Shown: positions 48,575 through 58,412, counted from the stretch's first letter. The stretch is DNA of 64,000 bases from an uncultured Pseudoteredinibacter sp. (GCF_947500695.1 NZ_CANMSS010000007.1:224117-288116); one strand, 5' to 3'. A program made the numbers and translations. The notes: generated from the letters alone by a model not told the origin.

Positions 48575-48767
48575 AAATATACCTTGGTCACCGCAGCAAA
48601 GATTCGCTGAGTTAGCTTGGAAAAGTACTCAGTTCTGTGCCACTCGTTATTATATTTTCATCGAGTGTAAGGGTTATCCCGCATATTTGAAACGGCTTTA
48701 CACTTTTAATAGGTGATGCTGGTTTATAGATGCGGTGAATGGAGTATTTGTAGAGCTGGCGAAAGCC

Positions 48768-48795
48768 GGGGTCAGAACCCAAGGGTTCTGACCCC
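48768..48795. repeat. REP-like hairpin, left copy of an inverted pair
   Basis: GGGGTCAGAACCC pairs perfectly with GGGTTCTGACCCC across AA. It is followed by TCTCGAAG, whose reverse complement (in one-base-shorter form) precedes the right copy. Confidence 0.8.
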
Positions 48796-48918
48796 TCTCG
48801 AAGCCGAGATGTTTAAGTCGGCAATAAACCTAAAGAAGTTTGGGGGCGGGTGCTACGCAGGCGTTTGCTTATTTGTGCCCCGATATCTTAACTAGGAATT
48901 AAAGCTCACGACTTCGAG

Positions 48919-48947
48919 TGGGTCAGAGCCGATAGGGCTCTGACCCA
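48919..48947. repeat. REP-like hairpin, right copy of an inverted pair
   Basis: TGGGTCAGAGCC pairs perfectly with GGCTCTGACCCA across GATAG. It ends 12 bp before the yhbY stop and could also stop transcription from yhbY. With the left copy it frames a 123-bp core (48796-48918) without a convincing gene. Confidence 0.8.
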
Positions 48948-48959
48948 GTTTGTACAGGT

Positions 48960-49265
48960 TTACACGCGAGAAATATTAGACAGCTTGGCATTAGGCTTCT
49001 TTGCAGCGCGATAAATTAGCGCCACTTTACCAATCTCTTGAACTAGCTCGCTGCGCGATTGCTGGCATACTTCTTCGATCACTTGCTTACGTAGGTCACG
49101 ATCGGCCACAACCAGTTTTACCTTGATCAATTCGTGATCTTCCAATGCGCGGTCCAGCTCCATCATTACGTTTTCACTGAGGCCGTTACCGGCAACGGTC
49201 ACTACAGGCTTTAGACTATGGCCTAAACTGCGATATTGTTTTTTGCGATCTGCACTTAACGTCAT
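48960..49265 (-). CDS. yhbY: Ribosome assembly RNA-binding protein YhbY
   Basis: A CRM-domain protein of 101 residues from ATG 49265: LTLSADRKKQ-type start, RSLGHSLKPVVTVAGNGLSE (GxxG-like loop) and ALEDHELIKVKLVVADR. It binds pre-50S ribosomes. The frame extends upstream to 49319 but without family similarity. It is divergent from rlmE, the standard order. Confidence 0.95.
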   Translation of the reverse strand: MTLSADRKKQYRSLGHSLKPVVTVAGNGLSENVMMELDRALEDHELIKVKLVVADRDLRKQVIEEVCQQSRSELVQEIGKVALIYRAAKKPNAKLSNISRV

Positions 49266-49512
49266 ACAATAGTCTCTAGGTTTTTCCCTTTGCGTGATCC
49301 GCTTGGCTAATAGGGTCAAAAAGCGGCGTAAAATGAGTATGGGCCCAAAGATTTGGGCTTACGCAAATAGGGTGCTTGTTACACATCAGCCTTGGTTAAT
49401 AATTCGCCAAAGCCTTAAAAAGGTGGCGTATTCTACCCGCCATGCGCGCTGATGTCTTTAATTTTAGGGCTCTGTCGATATCTGGCGATAGGCCAACACT
49501 GAGGTAATTCCC

Positions 49513-50145
49513 TTGGCTCGTTCCAAAAGTAGTGGCCGCTGGCTGCAAGAACACTTTAACGATCAATATGTTAAGCAATCTCAGCAGGATGGCTATCGTT
49601 CGCGCGCTAGCTATAAGCTGATTGAGTTGGATGAAAAGGATAAATTGTTTCGCACAGGAATGACGGTTGTCGATCTGGGGGCAGCTCCTGGTGGGTGGAG
49701 TCAGGTGGCCGCAGAACGCGTAAATGCCAGTGGCGATAGCAAGGGAAGGGTATTTGCATCAGATATCTTGCCGATGGATGGCATGGCGGGTGTCGAATTC
49801 ATACAAGGCGACTTTACCGAAGAATCGGTATTCAACGAGTTGATGGATCTTATGGGCGGCGCCCAAGCAGACCTTGTAATTTCAGATATGGCCCCCAATA
49901 TGTCTGGTATGGCCGACGTAGATCAGCCCAGATCCATGTATTTAGTGGAGTTGGCGTTGGACATGGCCCGCCAAGTATTAAAGCCAGGCGGGGTATTTGT
50001 CGCTAAGGTATTTCAAGGGGAAGGTTTTGACGAGCTGCTGGCCGATAGTCGCAGTAGCTTTAAGAAGGTTCTGACCCGAAAGCCAGATGCCTCTAGAGCG
50101 CGCTCAAGAGAAGTTTATCTGGTCGCAAAGCAGTTTAAGGGCTAA
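49513..50145 (+). CDS. rlmE: 23S rRNA (uridine-2552-2'-O)-methyltransferase RlmE (FtsJ)
   Basis: RlmE methylates the 2'-OH of U2552 in the A-loop, a late step of 50S assembly, with S-adenosylmethionine. The 210-residue protein starts at TTG 49513 after GAGGTAA (49501-49507) and has the [15 protein letters not shown] opening, the SAM motif [15 protein letters not shown] (about 51-65) and the catalytic aspartate-lysine region [10 protein letters not shown]. It precedes ftsH, as in E. coli and Pseudomonas. Confidence 0.96.
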   Translation: MARSKSSGRWLQEHFNDQYVKQSQQDGYRSRASYKLIELDEKDKLFRTGMTVVDLGAAPGGWSQVAAERVNASGDSKGRVFASDILPMDGMAGVEFIQGDFTEESVFNELMDLMGGAQADLVISDMAPNMSGMADVDQPRSMYLVELALDMARQVLKPGGVFVAKVFQGEGFDELLADSRSSFKKVLTRKPDASRARSREVYLVAKQFKG

Positions 50146-50472
50146 ATTTAATAGGTCGCTTTGCTATTGTTTGTTTGAATGCGCAGACCTAGGCAAAGAT
50201 ATCACCCTTTAAACAAAATAGGCGAAACTGTTGTCATACATATTATGGTTTGATGGCAATAGATAAGGCGTTGCAAACAAGGCGTCTGAAAATTGCGCAG
50301 CCTTGTCTAATTAGACTGTAAAGAACCGCTAAAGCGTGCTATCTATGTGCGCTGTAAGGCAAAAATAGGGCTACAATGGCTCACCCAACCTGTATATGGG
50401 CTAGGTTTTACCCTATTCAGGTCAACGTAGTAGGCCGGCTTTTAGATCAGCTGGCGCCAAGAGGAAATCGCT
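50146..50472. other. 327-bp rlmE-ftsH intergenic region
   Basis: Longer than is usual for this pair, and must hold the ftsH promoter. No convincing sigma-32 site was found. An imperfect hairpin (CCTGTATATGGG with CCCTATTCAGG, about 50389-50421) may form in the ftsH leader. Confidence 0.35.
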
Positions 50473-52401
50473 TTGAACGATATGTCGAAAAACCTAGTAT
50501 TGTGGTTGGTCATAGCAGCAGTGTTGTTTGCCGTGTTCCAAAACATCAATGGTCAGACCAAGCAAAAGCCACTGGTTTACTCTGACTTTATTGCCGAGGT
50601 TCGCTCGGGACAGGTTCAAAAAGTTGTGGTCGACGGCCTTATCATTATGGGTGAGCGCCGAGATGGCTCTACCTTCCAAGTGGTTCGTCCGCAAGTTCAA
50701 GACGGCAAGTTAATGGATGATCTGTACAATCATAAGGTACAGGTTGAAGGCAAGCTGCCTGAAAAGCCAAGTATTTGGCAGCAGCTGCTGGTTGCCAGCT
50801 TCCCGATTCTTATTATTCTCGTGATCTTCATGTTCTTTATGCGCCAGATGCAAGGTGGCGCTGGTGGCCGTGGTGGCCCAATGAGCTTCGGTAAGAGCAA
50901 GGCGCGCCTACTGGGTGAAGATCAGGTTAAAACCACCTTCGCCGATGTTGCAGGTGTTGATGAAGCTAAAGAAGAAGTACAAGAGCTGGTTGAGTATCTA
51001 CGCGATCCTTCTAAATTCCAGCGCTTAGGTGGTCAAATCCCTCGCGGTGTTTTGATGGCGGGCCCTCCAGGTACAGGTAAAACCCTATTGGCGAAAGCCA
51101 TTGCCGGTGAAGCCAAGGTGCCATTCTTTTCCATCTCTGGTTCCGACTTCGTAGAAATGTTTGTCGGTGTGGGTGCTAGCCGTGTCCGTGATATGTTCGA
51201 TCAGGCTAAGAAGCAGGCGCCATGCATTATCTTTATTGATGAGATTGATGCGGTAGGTCGTCATCGTGGCGGCGGTCATGGCGGTGGTCACGATGAGCGC
51301 GAGCAAACTCTAAACCAGTTGTTGGTTGAGATGGACGGCTTCGAAGGTAATGAAGGCGTGATCGTTATGGCCGCTACCAACCGAGCCGATGTGTTGGATA
51401 AAGCCTTAATGCGTCCTGGTCGTTTCGACCGTCAGGTACACGTTGGTTTGCCAGATATTCGTGGTCGTGAGCAAATCCTTAAAGTGCATATGCGTAAAGT
51501 GCCTATGGACGATGCGGTAAAAGCTTCGGTGATTGCCCGTGGTACTCCTGGCTTTTCCGGTGCTGACTTGATGAACTTGGTCAACGAAGCCGCATTGTTT
51601 GCTGCTCGTGCGAATAAGCGTACGGTGAGCATGGAAGATTTTGAAAAAGCGCGCGATAAAATCATGATGGGCGCTGAGCGTAAGTCCATGGTGATGAGCG
51701 AAGACGATAAGATTATGACAGCTTATCACGAAGCGGGTCACGCGATTGTCGGTTACTTAATGCCAGAGCACGACCCTGTGCATAAGGTGACGATTATTCC
51801 TCGTGGTGGCGCCCTGGGTGTTACCCAGTTCTTGCCAGAAGATGATAAGTACAGTCACAGCCGTCGTTATTTATTGGGTCAGATTTCCACCTTGTACGGT
51901 GGTCGTATTGCTGAAGAAATGACCGGTGGTGCGGATGCGGTTTCCACAGGTGCTTCTAGTGATATCGATCGTGCAACCAAGATTGCTCGCGGTATGGTGA
52001 TGAAGTGGGGTTTGTCTGAAAAGCTGGGGCCGCTAGCTTATGGAGAAGACGAAGGTCAGTACCCTGGTATGTCAGCACCGAACTATTCTGGCGCCACCTC
52101 AAAAGTGATCGACGAAGAAGTGCGTAGCATTATTGACGATCGTTATAAGGTAGCTGAAGAACTACTGGATGATAATCGCGATATTCTAGAGGCTATGAAA
52201 GATGCCTTGATGGAATACGAGACCATTGATTCCGAGCAGGTAGAAGACCTGATGAATCGTCGCAAAGTACGCCCGCCTCGTGATTGGGATGATAGCGATT
52301 TTAATAGTCATATCAAATCAGACGACTCTGATTCGAAAGCTAGCGACGAAAAAGACGATAAGCCAGCCGGCCCGATTGGTGGTCCAGCAAACGAAAGCTA
52401 A
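50473..52401 (+). CDS. ftsH: ATP-dependent zinc metalloprotease FtsH
   Basis: FtsH is the membrane-bound AAA+ protease that degrades LpxC, sigma-32 and damaged membrane proteins. The 642-residue protein has two N-terminal helices ([15 protein letters not shown]; about 105-125), Walker A GPPGTGKT, the second-region-of-homology [20 protein letters not shown] and the zinc site HEAGH. The acidic C-terminal tail ([16 protein letters not shown]) is typical. TTG 50473 follows GAGGAA with good spacing; ATG 50482 is the alternative. Confidence 0.97.
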   Translation: MNDMSKNLVLWLVIAAVLFAVFQNINGQTKQKPLVYSDFIAEVRSGQVQKVVVDGLIIMGERRDGSTFQVVRPQVQDGKLMDDLYNHKVQVEGKLPEKPSIWQQLLVASFPILIILVIFMFFMRQMQGGAGGRGGPMSFGKSKARLLGEDQVKTTFADVAGVDEAKEEVQELVEYLRDPSKFQRLGGQIPRGVLMAGPPGTGKTLLAKAIAGEAKVPFFSISGSDFVEMFVGVGASRVRDMFDQAKKQAPCIIFIDEIDAVGRHRGGGHGGGHDEREQTLNQLLVEMDGFEGNEGVIVMAATNRADVLDKALMRPGRFDRQVHVGLPDIRGREQILKVHMRKVPMDDAVKASVIARGTPGFSGADLMNLVNEAALFAARANKRTVSMEDFEKARDKIMMGAERKSMVMSEDDKIMTAYHEAGHAIVGYLMPEHDPVHKVTIIPRGGALGVTQFLPEDDKYSHSRRYLLGQISTLYGGRIAEEMTGGADAVSTGASSDIDRATKIARGMVMKWGLSEKLGPLAYGEDEGQYPGMSAPNYSGATSKVIDEEVRSIIDDRYKVAEELLDDNRDILEAMKDALMEYETIDSEQVEDLMNRRKVRPPRDWDDSDFNSHIKSDDSDSKASDEKDDKPAGPIGGPANES

Positions 52402-52418
52402 TCGTTTTGTAGTATTTA

Positions 52419-52460
52419 TGGCCGCAGTGACAGAGTTGTCTGACACTGCGGCCATTTTTG
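52419..52460 (+). terminator. Terminator after ftsH
   Basis: ATGGCCGCAGTG pairs with CACTGCGGCCAT (extendable inward to CAGA/TCTG with a mismatch) and is followed by T5. It precedes folP, so read-through or another promoter must serve folP. Confidence 0.9.
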
Positions 52461-52493
52461 TTTTAAAGCTCATCACATTTGAGTGACTCTGCC

Positions 52494-53354
52494 ATGTCTC
52501 ACCCTGTCCTTAACTGCGCCGGCAAATTGCTGGATCTGCAAAAACCTAAAATCATGGGTATTTTAAATACCACTCCTGATTCCTTTTCTGATGGTGGCAA
52601 TAGCTATCAGCAGGGCAACCTCGATTTGGATCTAGCCTTGCAGCGTGCAGGACAAATGCAAAAAGACGGCGCTAGCATTATCGATGTGGGTGGAGAGTCG
52701 ACCCGCCCTGGTGCGGCCAAGGTGAGTGCGCAAGAAGAAATGGATCGTGTTGTGCCCGTTGTTGAGCGCATCGCTAAAGAGCTCGATGTCATTATTTCTG
52801 TCGATAGCAGTAGTGCAGCTTTAATGAAAGAAGCTGCGGCCGTAGGCGCAGGTTTGATCAACGATGTTCGCGCTTTAAAGCGCGAGGGCGCAGCCGAGAT
52901 GGCGGCGGAGTTAAAATTACCTGTGTGTTTAATGCATATGCAGGGGCAGCCCGATTCTATGCAAGATAAGCCGCAATATGACAATGTACTTAGCGAAGTA
53001 AAAGCCTTTTTATCTGCGCGCATCGATGCCTGTGTTGCAGCGGGTGTTGATAGAGCTCAAATCATTCTCGATCCAGGCTTTGGCTTTGGTAAGACCCTAG
53101 AGCATAATGTAGAGCTATTGCGCCAGATGTCGGCATTTAAGGCGATGGGCCACCCAGTGTTGGCTGGGCTGTCACGCAAGTCTATGTTGCAGGGTTTATT
53201 GGGTCGCTCTGTTGGTCAGCGTCTGGCGGGAAGCCTTGGTGTCGCCATGCTGGCCTTGCAGCAGGGGGCGGCTATTTTACGGGTGCACGATGTGGCAGCT
53301 AGTCGAGATATCTTGGAACTGTATTGGCAGATTGATGCCGGCCATATGCAATAG
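52494..53354 (+). CDS. folP: Dihydropteroate synthase
   Basis: FolP condenses p-aminobenzoate with the pterin pyrophosphate in folate synthesis and is the sulfonamide target. Motifs: IMGILNTTPDSFSDGG (about 19-34), DVGGESTRPGA and the C-terminal LRVHDVAASRD. ATG 52494 gives 286 residues; TTG 52479 would add five. Length and order (ftsH-folP-glmM) are standard. Confidence 0.96.
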   Translation: MSHPVLNCAGKLLDLQKPKIMGILNTTPDSFSDGGNSYQQGNLDLDLALQRAGQMQKDGASIIDVGGESTRPGAAKVSAQEEMDRVVPVVERIAKELDVIISVDSSSAALMKEAAAVGAGLINDVRALKREGAAEMAAELKLPVCLMHMQGQPDSMQDKPQYDNVLSEVKAFLSARIDACVAAGVDRAQIILDPGFGFGKTLEHNVELLRQMSAFKAMGHPVLAGLSRKSMLQGLLGRSVGQRLAGSLGVAMLALQQGAAILRVHDVAASRDILELYWQIDAGHMQ

Positions 53355-53466
53355 GCCGAGATGTGGCTTTCTAGATGATTAGATTTTGTAAGTTAACAAG
53401 ACTTTTATAAATTCAATTAGCGTTCAAAGAGAACAGGGAAAATAAAAACCAGGATGGGGGTGAATT

Positions 53467-54816
53467 ATGAGTAGACAGTATTTTGGTACCGATGGTATTC
53501 GTGGCAAGGTTGGTGAGCAGCCAATCACTCCAGACTTTGTTTTAAAATTAGGTTGGGCGGCTGGACGCGCCTTGGCGGAAAGCATCAAGGCTTCTGGCGG
53601 ACGTAATCAAATCTTAATTGGTAAAGACACCCGTATCTCTGGCTATATGTTTGAATCAGCCTTAGAGGCTGGTCTGATTAACGCGGGTATCGATGTGGGT
53701 TTGTTGGGACCAATGCCGACGCCGGCCATTGCTTATCTAACCCGTACTTTTCAGGCCACTGCAGGTATTGTGATCAGTGCTTCTCATAACCCTTACTATG
53801 ATAACGGCATTAAGTTTTTCAGCCGTCAGGGCACTAAGCTTAGTGATGAAATTGAGCTAGCGATTGAGGCTGAAATTGATAAGCCTATGGTGACCACCGA
53901 TGGCAAACTGGGCAAGGCAATACGTATTTCAGATGCGGCCGGTCGCTATGTGGAATTCTGTAAAGGCACTATGCCTTGGGGCTTTAGCTTGCAGGGCATG
54001 ACCATCGTATTGGATTGCGCCAATGGAGCTACCTACCATGTTGCGCCAGCAGTATTCCAAGAGCTCGGCGCAAAAGTCATTAGCATTGCCGTTGAACCTG
54101 ATGGTTTAAACATTAACCGTGGTTGCGGTTCTACTCACCCTGAAATGCTACGCGATAAAGTAGTCGAGACCGGTGCAGATTTGGGCATTGCCTTTGATGG
54201 TGATGGTGATCGGGTACTGTTTGTTGATGGCCATGGTGATGTTATTGATGGCGATGAGCTGCTTTATATTATTGCGGCCCACCGTGCGGCCGGTGAGCAC
54301 GGTTGCAATGGTGTTGTAGGCACCTTGATGAGTAACTTTGGTTTTGAGCTGGCCCTAAAAGATATGGGCGTTCCCTTTGTGCGTGCCAAGGTGGGTGATC
54401 GCTATGTGATCGAAGCCATGAAGAAGAATCAATGGCTGCTTGGCGGAGAGTCCTCCGGTCATATCGTATGCAGTGATGTCACCACAACCGGTGACGGTAT
54501 TGTAGCGGCCTTGCAAGTTTTACTTGCCGTGGTGGAGCAGGGTAAAACCTTGCATGAACTTAAAAACGGCATGAAAAAGCTTCCGCAAACCATGATCAAT
54601 GTGCGCCGTAACCGCCAGATTGATTTGGCCGAAAACCAACCGATTCAAAAAGCTATTGCCGCCGCTGAGACTGCAATGGATGGCCGTGGCCGTGTTTTAT
54701 TGCGCCCTTCGGGCACTGAGCCTGTGATTCGGGTGATGGCTGAAGGTGAAGATAGCCAGTTGGTTTCTGAATTGGCGCAAGAATTAGCTCAGGTGGTAGA
54801 AAAAGAAGTCGCCTAA
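53467..54816 (+). CDS. glmM: Phosphoglucosamine mutase
   Basis: GlmM converts glucosamine-6-phosphate to glucosamine-1-phosphate for peptidoglycan and LPS. The 449-residue protein opens [12 protein letters not shown]. The phosphoserine loop is [16 protein letters not shown] with Ser106 as the phosphorylated residue by alignment to E. coli Ser102. The metal-binding [13 protein letters not shown], the GGESSGHIV sugar loop and the [12 protein letters not shown] phosphate loop follow. Confidence 0.97.
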   Translation: MSRQYFGTDGIRGKVGEQPITPDFVLKLGWAAGRALAESIKASGGRNQILIGKDTRISGYMFESALEAGLINAGIDVGLLGPMPTPAIAYLTRTFQATAGIVISASHNPYYDNGIKFFSRQGTKLSDEIELAIEAEIDKPMVTTDGKLGKAIRISDAAGRYVEFCKGTMPWGFSLQGMTIVLDCANGATYHVAPAVFQELGAKVISIAVEPDGLNINRGCGSTHPEMLRDKVVETGADLGIAFDGDGDRVLFVDGHGDVIDGDELLYIIAAHRAAGEHGCNGVVGTLMSNFGFELALKDMGVPFVRAKVGDRYVIEAMKKNQWLLGGESSGHIVCSDVTTTGDGIVAALQVLLAVVEQGKTLHELKNGMKKLPQTMINVRRNRQIDLAENQPIQKAIAAAETAMDGRGRVLLRPSGTEPVIRVMAEGEDSQLVSELAQELAQVVEKEVA

Positions 54817-54857
54817 GCCCGGCTTTTTAAGCCTTAATACAAGGCTTCGTACTGTCA

Positions 54858-54885
54858 TTTGGCAGCCTCCTGGAGGCTGCTCAAA
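54858..54885. other. Strong hairpin between glmM and tpiA
   Basis: ATTTG/CAAAT and CAGCCTC/GAGGCTG pair around CTG with a small bulge. No T-run follows, so it could be a processing or weak termination site. Confidence 0.45.
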
Positions 54886-55031
54886 TAATACCATTAAGCC
54901 CTTGTTTTGTTTGCAAGTTTCGCTGCACTCATATACCATTGGCGCCCGCTTTTGGGCAGCATGGCAAAGCTATGGCTTTCGCTGCATAAAATCGATCACT
55001 TTTAATCATGGAATCAGGCTAAGAAGACGCT

Positions 55032-55769
55032 ATGGCAAAACCCCTAGTGCTAGGTAATTGGAAAATGAACGGGTCAATTCCCGCCAATGCCGAATTGCTG
55101 AAAGGTTTGCGCAACTGGGATGCCAGTAAAGTCTCTTTAGGTGTTTGCCCTCCCGCTATTTACCTACCCCAGTGCCAAGTGGTGCTAAACGGTAGTGATG
55201 TCGCTTGGGGTGGCCAAGATATGAGTGAACATGAAAGTGGTGCCTACACCGGCGAGATTGCTCCTGCAATGTTGCGTGAGCTAGGTTGCCAATATGTGAT
55301 TTTGGGACACTCTGAACGTCGCCAATATCATACCGAAAGCGATGAGCTTGTAGCGCGTAAATGTGCTGCCGCCTTAAAGGCTGGCCTAGTGCCGGTATTG
55401 TGCATTGGCGAAAGCCAGGCAGAGCGTGAGGCTGGCGAAACTCTAGCGGTTATCGAACGTCAATTAACGACCGTGATAAACCATTTAGGCCTAGAGGCTA
55501 TGAGCAATACCGTAGTGGCCTATGAGCCCGTTTGGGCGATTGGTACCGGTTTAAGTGCTAGCCCAGAGCAAGCGCAAGAAGTTCACGCCTTTATTCGCTC
55601 TCAGTTGGGCGATGTGGCGCAGACAGTACAGATTTTATACGGCGGCAGTGTCAAACCCGATAATGCCGGCGAATTATTTACCAAGCCCGATATCGACGGT
55701 GCTTTGGTAGGCGGTGCCTCACTCAAGGCTGACGACTTTTTAGCGATTGCTAAAGCAGCAGTTCGCTAG
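55032..55769 (+). CDS. tpiA: Triosephosphate isomerase
   Basis: TpiA interconverts dihydroxyacetone phosphate and glyceraldehyde-3-phosphate. The 245-residue TIM barrel has LVLGNWKMNGS (Lys at the active site), the catalytic histidine in YVILGHSERRQ, the catalytic glutamate in AYEPVWAIGTG, loop 6, and the phosphate-binding LYGGSVKPDNA. Standard length. It precedes secG by 32 bp, the usual arrangement. Confidence 0.97.
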   Translation: MAKPLVLGNWKMNGSIPANAELLKGLRNWDASKVSLGVCPPAIYLPQCQVVLNGSDVAWGGQDMSEHESGAYTGEIAPAMLRELGCQYVILGHSERRQYHTESDELVARKCAAALKAGLVPVLCIGESQAEREAGETLAVIERQLTTVINHLGLEAMSNTVVAYEPVWAIGTGLSASPEQAQEVHAFIRSQLGDVAQTVQILYGGSVKPDNAGELFTKPDIDGALVGGASLKADDFLAIAKAAVR

Positions 55770-55801
55770 AAACTCACAAACAAGAAACGCAAGAGCGTAA
55801 T

Positions 55802-56326
55802 ATGGATAAGATTATTCTGATCGTACACATGCTGACAGCACTAGGCATTATTGGCCTTATCTTGCTGCAGCAAGGTAAAGGTGCTGAAGCTGGTGCTTCC
55901 TTTGGTGGCGGTGCTTCACAAACCGTATTTGGTAGTTCTGGTGGCGGTAACTTCTTTACCCGCGCCACGGCTATTTTGGCTACTGTATTTTTCGTAACCA
56001 GCTTTGGTTTGGCTATTGTTGCTAAGCAAAATGCTGGTGTAAGCGTTGATGAAGGTATTCCTACTTTACAGATTGAGCCAGAGTCTGATGTTCCTGCAGC
56101 CGCTAGCGACGAAATCTCTGATTCCGATTTGCCTAGCTTGCAAGATGTTGCTGATGAGGCTGCCGCTACTACTGAAGCTGCAGCCAACGACATTAGCGAT
56201 GCCGCAAATGCTGTATTAGATCAAGCTGCTGAATCTGCCGAAGCCGCCGCTCAAGACTTACAAGAGAATGCTGCGGAGGCTGTAGAAGCTGCTGAGCAAA
56301 AAGTTGAGGAAAACAAGCCTCAATAA
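55802..56326 (+). CDS. secG: Preprotein translocase subunit SecG with long acidic tail
   Basis: SecG stimulates the SecYEG channel. Residues 1-75 are canonical: helix 1 (IILIVHMLTALGIIGLILLQ), the GKGAEAGASFGGGASQTVFG loop and helix 2 (FFTRATAILATVFFVTSFGLA). The remaining ~95 residues are a Glu/Ala/Asp-rich tail with repeated AxEAAxD-type heptads, making the protein 174 residues against about 110 in E. coli. Extended acidic tails occur in some marine gammaproteobacteria. The tail is probably a periplasm-facing or cytoplasm-facing disordered or helical extension. Confidence 0.95.
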   Translation: MDKIILIVHMLTALGIIGLILLQQGKGAEAGASFGGGASQTVFGSSGGGNFFTRATAILATVFFVTSFGLAIVAKQNAGVSVDEGIPTLQIEPESDVPAAASDEISDSDLPSLQDVADEAAATTEAAANDISDAANAVLDQAAESAEAAAQDLQENAAEAVEAAEQKVEENKPQ

Positions 56327-56333
56327 GTTTTTA

Positions 56334-56420
56334 GCCTAAGTGGTGGAATTGGTAGACACGCCATCTTGAGGGGGTGGTGAGCTAACGCTCGTGCGGGTTC
56401 AAGTCCCGCCTTAGGCACCA
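56334..56420 (+). tRNA. tRNA-Leu (anticodon GAG), CCA encoded
   Basis: Acceptor GCCTAAG pairs with CTTAGGC; the D-arm reads GTGGAATTGGTAGACAC, the anticodon arm CCATC-TTGAGGG-GGTGG carries anticodon GAG, a long variable arm follows as in class-II tRNAs, and the T-arm is GCGGG-TTCAAGT-CCCGC with encoded ACCA. It directly follows secG, as in E. coli and Pseudomonas. Confidence 0.97.
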
Positions 56421-56451
56421 AATCAAAGTTCGATATCCTCGCGAACTTAAT

Positions 56452-56480
56452 AAAAAAGCCCCGCTAGTCGGGGCTTTTTT
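56452..56480 (+). terminator. Terminator after tRNA-Leu
   Basis: AAAAAAGCCCCG-CTAGT-CGGGGCTTTTTT. It ends the tpiA-secG-tRNA unit and can also serve the reverse-strand MerR gene. Confidence 0.92.
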
Positions 56481-56537
56481 GTGCCTGCTTTTTGTCGCCT
56501 GAGTAAAGAAACTGAGGTCGCTTTATCGTTACAGTTC

Positions 56538-57704
56538 TTACAGCTGAAAAATAAAAAACTGATAATCAAATTCGCTATCACGCATTTCTGCAATAGCGAT
56601 CTCATCGTCAATATCATTTAAAACTTCAGATTGACCAAGCTTGCTTCGGCTTTTATCGATAGCCGCTTTTAATGGCTTATAATAATTATCCCAAGCTTGA
56701 TCGCTTAAAGAAAAATCGTCGATAAGTTTTAGTCCTAATTTGTCGGCTTGCACTAGTCTTGAGGCTCTATCCTGCATGTCTGGATAATTGCAGCCCCAGT
56801 ATTCTCTCGCTTTGTCTGAGGCTGTGTCTGTGCTCCAAATTAATTCGCTAATTACAATAAATGCTCCTGGATTTAAAAAACCTTTCCAGTAACGAAGGGC
56901 GTTCTCGAAACCCATGATATAAGCGCTTCCTTCGGACCAGATAAGATCGAAGCGTTCTTCCTTAAATGGTAGCTCCGACATATCGGCATTTAGAAGTTGA
57001 ATTTTGTCTTGCTGTTTTTTATCGGCAATTTTTGATGCTAAATAGTCTAGCGCACTTGCTTCATTGTCGATGGCGGTAATGGAGGCGTTACTATGTTGGG
57101 CCAATGGAAGTGTGGCAACACCGTGGCCGCAGCCTATTTCCAATATGGATTTAATATTGTCTGAAACTAATTTTAATGCGGCTAAGGTTTCATTTTTTGA
57201 ACCCGGGGCCCAGCGTTCTAGTGAGTTAAAAATGTCATTAAATTCGCTCATATAGCTCTCATGTTGATTTATGTCTTTCGATAACCAGCGCAGCCTTTGG
57301 CTGTCTTTGCTGTTTAAACCCTGTGATTGCAGCCATTCTTGGTGTGCCCTTGGGGATTTGGTTTCAGATTGGATGTGAAAATCCCGTAAGCTTTGTTGGC
57401 CGATTAACGCTGCGAGTAGCTCTCGCGCCTGCTGTTTTTTAGCAATGTCTTCATCCAGTTGATCGAGTTTTTCTTGCAATAGATCAGGTCTCAGCTTTTG
57501 TTCAAATGTATCTAGCGACTCTTGTAGTGATAATCCCGAATTTTTCAATTGCAGTATAAAGATGAGCTTTTCTATATCGTGTTCGCTATAGCTTCGGTAA
57601 TTATTGTCGAGCCGCTTGGCGCTAATAAGCCCTATTTTTTCGTAATAGAGTAGAGTGCTTCGAGAGACTCCAAGGCGTTTTGCAACATCGGATATTTGAT
57701 GCAT
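56538..57704 (-). CDS. MerR-type regulator fused to SAM methyltransferase
   Basis: A 388-residue two-domain protein from ATG 57704. Residues 1-70 are a MerR winged helix (ISDVAKRLGVSRSTLLYYEK, NYRSYSEHDIEKL), followed by a coiled dimer helix (about 75-108). Residues about 165-300 form a class-I methyltransferase with motif I EIGCGHG (189-195), an acidic motif II (TAIDNEAS) and LNADMSELPF. The frame is open to 57851, but that region contains its own MerR-type promoter, so the long start is rejected. The protein may sense and methylate a small molecule that is also its inducer; the substrate is unknown. The adhesin gene diverges from it. Confidence 0.83.
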   Translation of the reverse strand: MHQISDVAKRLGVSRSTLLYYEKIGLISAKRLDNNYRSYSEHDIEKLIFILQLKNSGLSLQESLDTFEQKLRPDLLQEKLDQLDEDIAKKQQARELLAALIGQQSLRDFHIQSETKSPRAHQEWLQSQGLNSKDSQRLRWLSKDINQHESYMSEFNDIFNSLERWAPGSKNETLAALKLVSDNIKSILEIGCGHGVATLPLAQHSNASITAIDNEASALDYLASKIADKKQQDKIQLLNADMSELPFKEERFDLIWSEGSAYIMGFENALRYWKGFLNPGAFIVISELIWSTDTASDKAREYWGCNYPDMQDRASRLVQADKLGLKLIDDFSLSDQAWDNYYKPLKAAIDKSRSKLGQSEVLNDIDDEIAIAEMRDSEFDYQFFIFQL

Positions 57705-57732
57705 TCCCATGCCCCTAATAAGAAAAGAAACC

Positions 57733-57763
57733 ATCTTAAACTGTATAGCTATAGACAGGTCAA
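57733..57763 (-). promoter_or_regulatory. MerR-type promoter with 19-bp spacer
   Basis: On the reverse strand TTGACC (57763-57758) and TAAGAT (57738-57733) are separated by 19 bp containing the palindrome TATAGCTATA. An over-long spacer with a central dyad is the hallmark of MerR-activated promoters. It sits 28 bp before the ATG, indicating autoregulation. Confidence 0.75.
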
Positions 57764-58412
57764 GTCGCGCAATTGAAGATCTCATAGGTTTGGTGTCATA
57801 CCATTCGTCGCTTTGTTTCAAAGCCCTGATCACCTTTTTACGGGAAACCACTTCACATTTGCCTTTGCTTTATCGATAGAGGACTTGTCAATTAAAGTCG
57901 CTTAAAGCTCTATTGCTGCGATATTTAGGACGCCATATAACTCATGGCTATGTTGATTTTAAAGGTGTTTTTAAAAAATTTAGGTGATTAGCCAATAAAT
58001 ATTTAAAACTTGCTTCCATATCAAAGGTATTGGCGTCAAATAAATTTTGTGATGCCGTTATCAAAATAGTGGTATTCCTTGTGAGATTATTCTCAAAACA
58101 AAGAATGAGAAGGGTTGCATCTTTTGGCCTAAAATCAATAGAAAGATCTAACTAAATAATTAATTAATAAAAATATTAAGGGGAATGTTGAGAATCAGCC
58201 CGTAGATATATCAATGCGTTATTTGAGTCTGTTTTAGCCTTTCATTTTGAGTGGCCATGGATATCGAATATTGAATAGGTGCTTGTTGTATCCCAACACG
58301 GCAGGGAAACCCTGCTTAGAGACCATGAGTTTATTCATCCAAGGCGATTAAACGCTTTGGCGAATTATGACTTGAGCGATGGATATTGCTCCCAGGACTA
58401 CAGGACTTGGAC
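57764..58412. other. 649-bp divergent intergenic region before the giant adhesin
   Basis: AT-rich, with no gene seen. Three short hairpins lie in its right part: ATGA/TCAT at 58325-58338, GCAGGG-AAA-CCCTGC at 58301-58315 and CCAAGGCG/CGCTTTGG at 58339-58360. This makes a structured leader 50-110 bp before the adhesin start. It does not fit the c-di-GMP GEMM riboswitch pattern. The adhesin ATG follows AGGA at 58402-58405. Confidence 0.45.

Noticed and set aside
48713..48895. 60-codon frame spanning the left REP-like hairpin
   Set aside because: It reads through a repeat and has no conserved motif; most likely not coding.
57705..57851. N-terminal extension of the MerR-methyltransferase
   Set aside because: The extension covers the MerR-type promoter, and MerR proteins normally begin right at the helix-turn-helix.
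58261..58412. c-di-GMP (GEMM) riboswitch before the adhesin
   Set aside because: The conserved GCAAACC and tetraloop-receptor elements are absent; only generic hairpins are seen.
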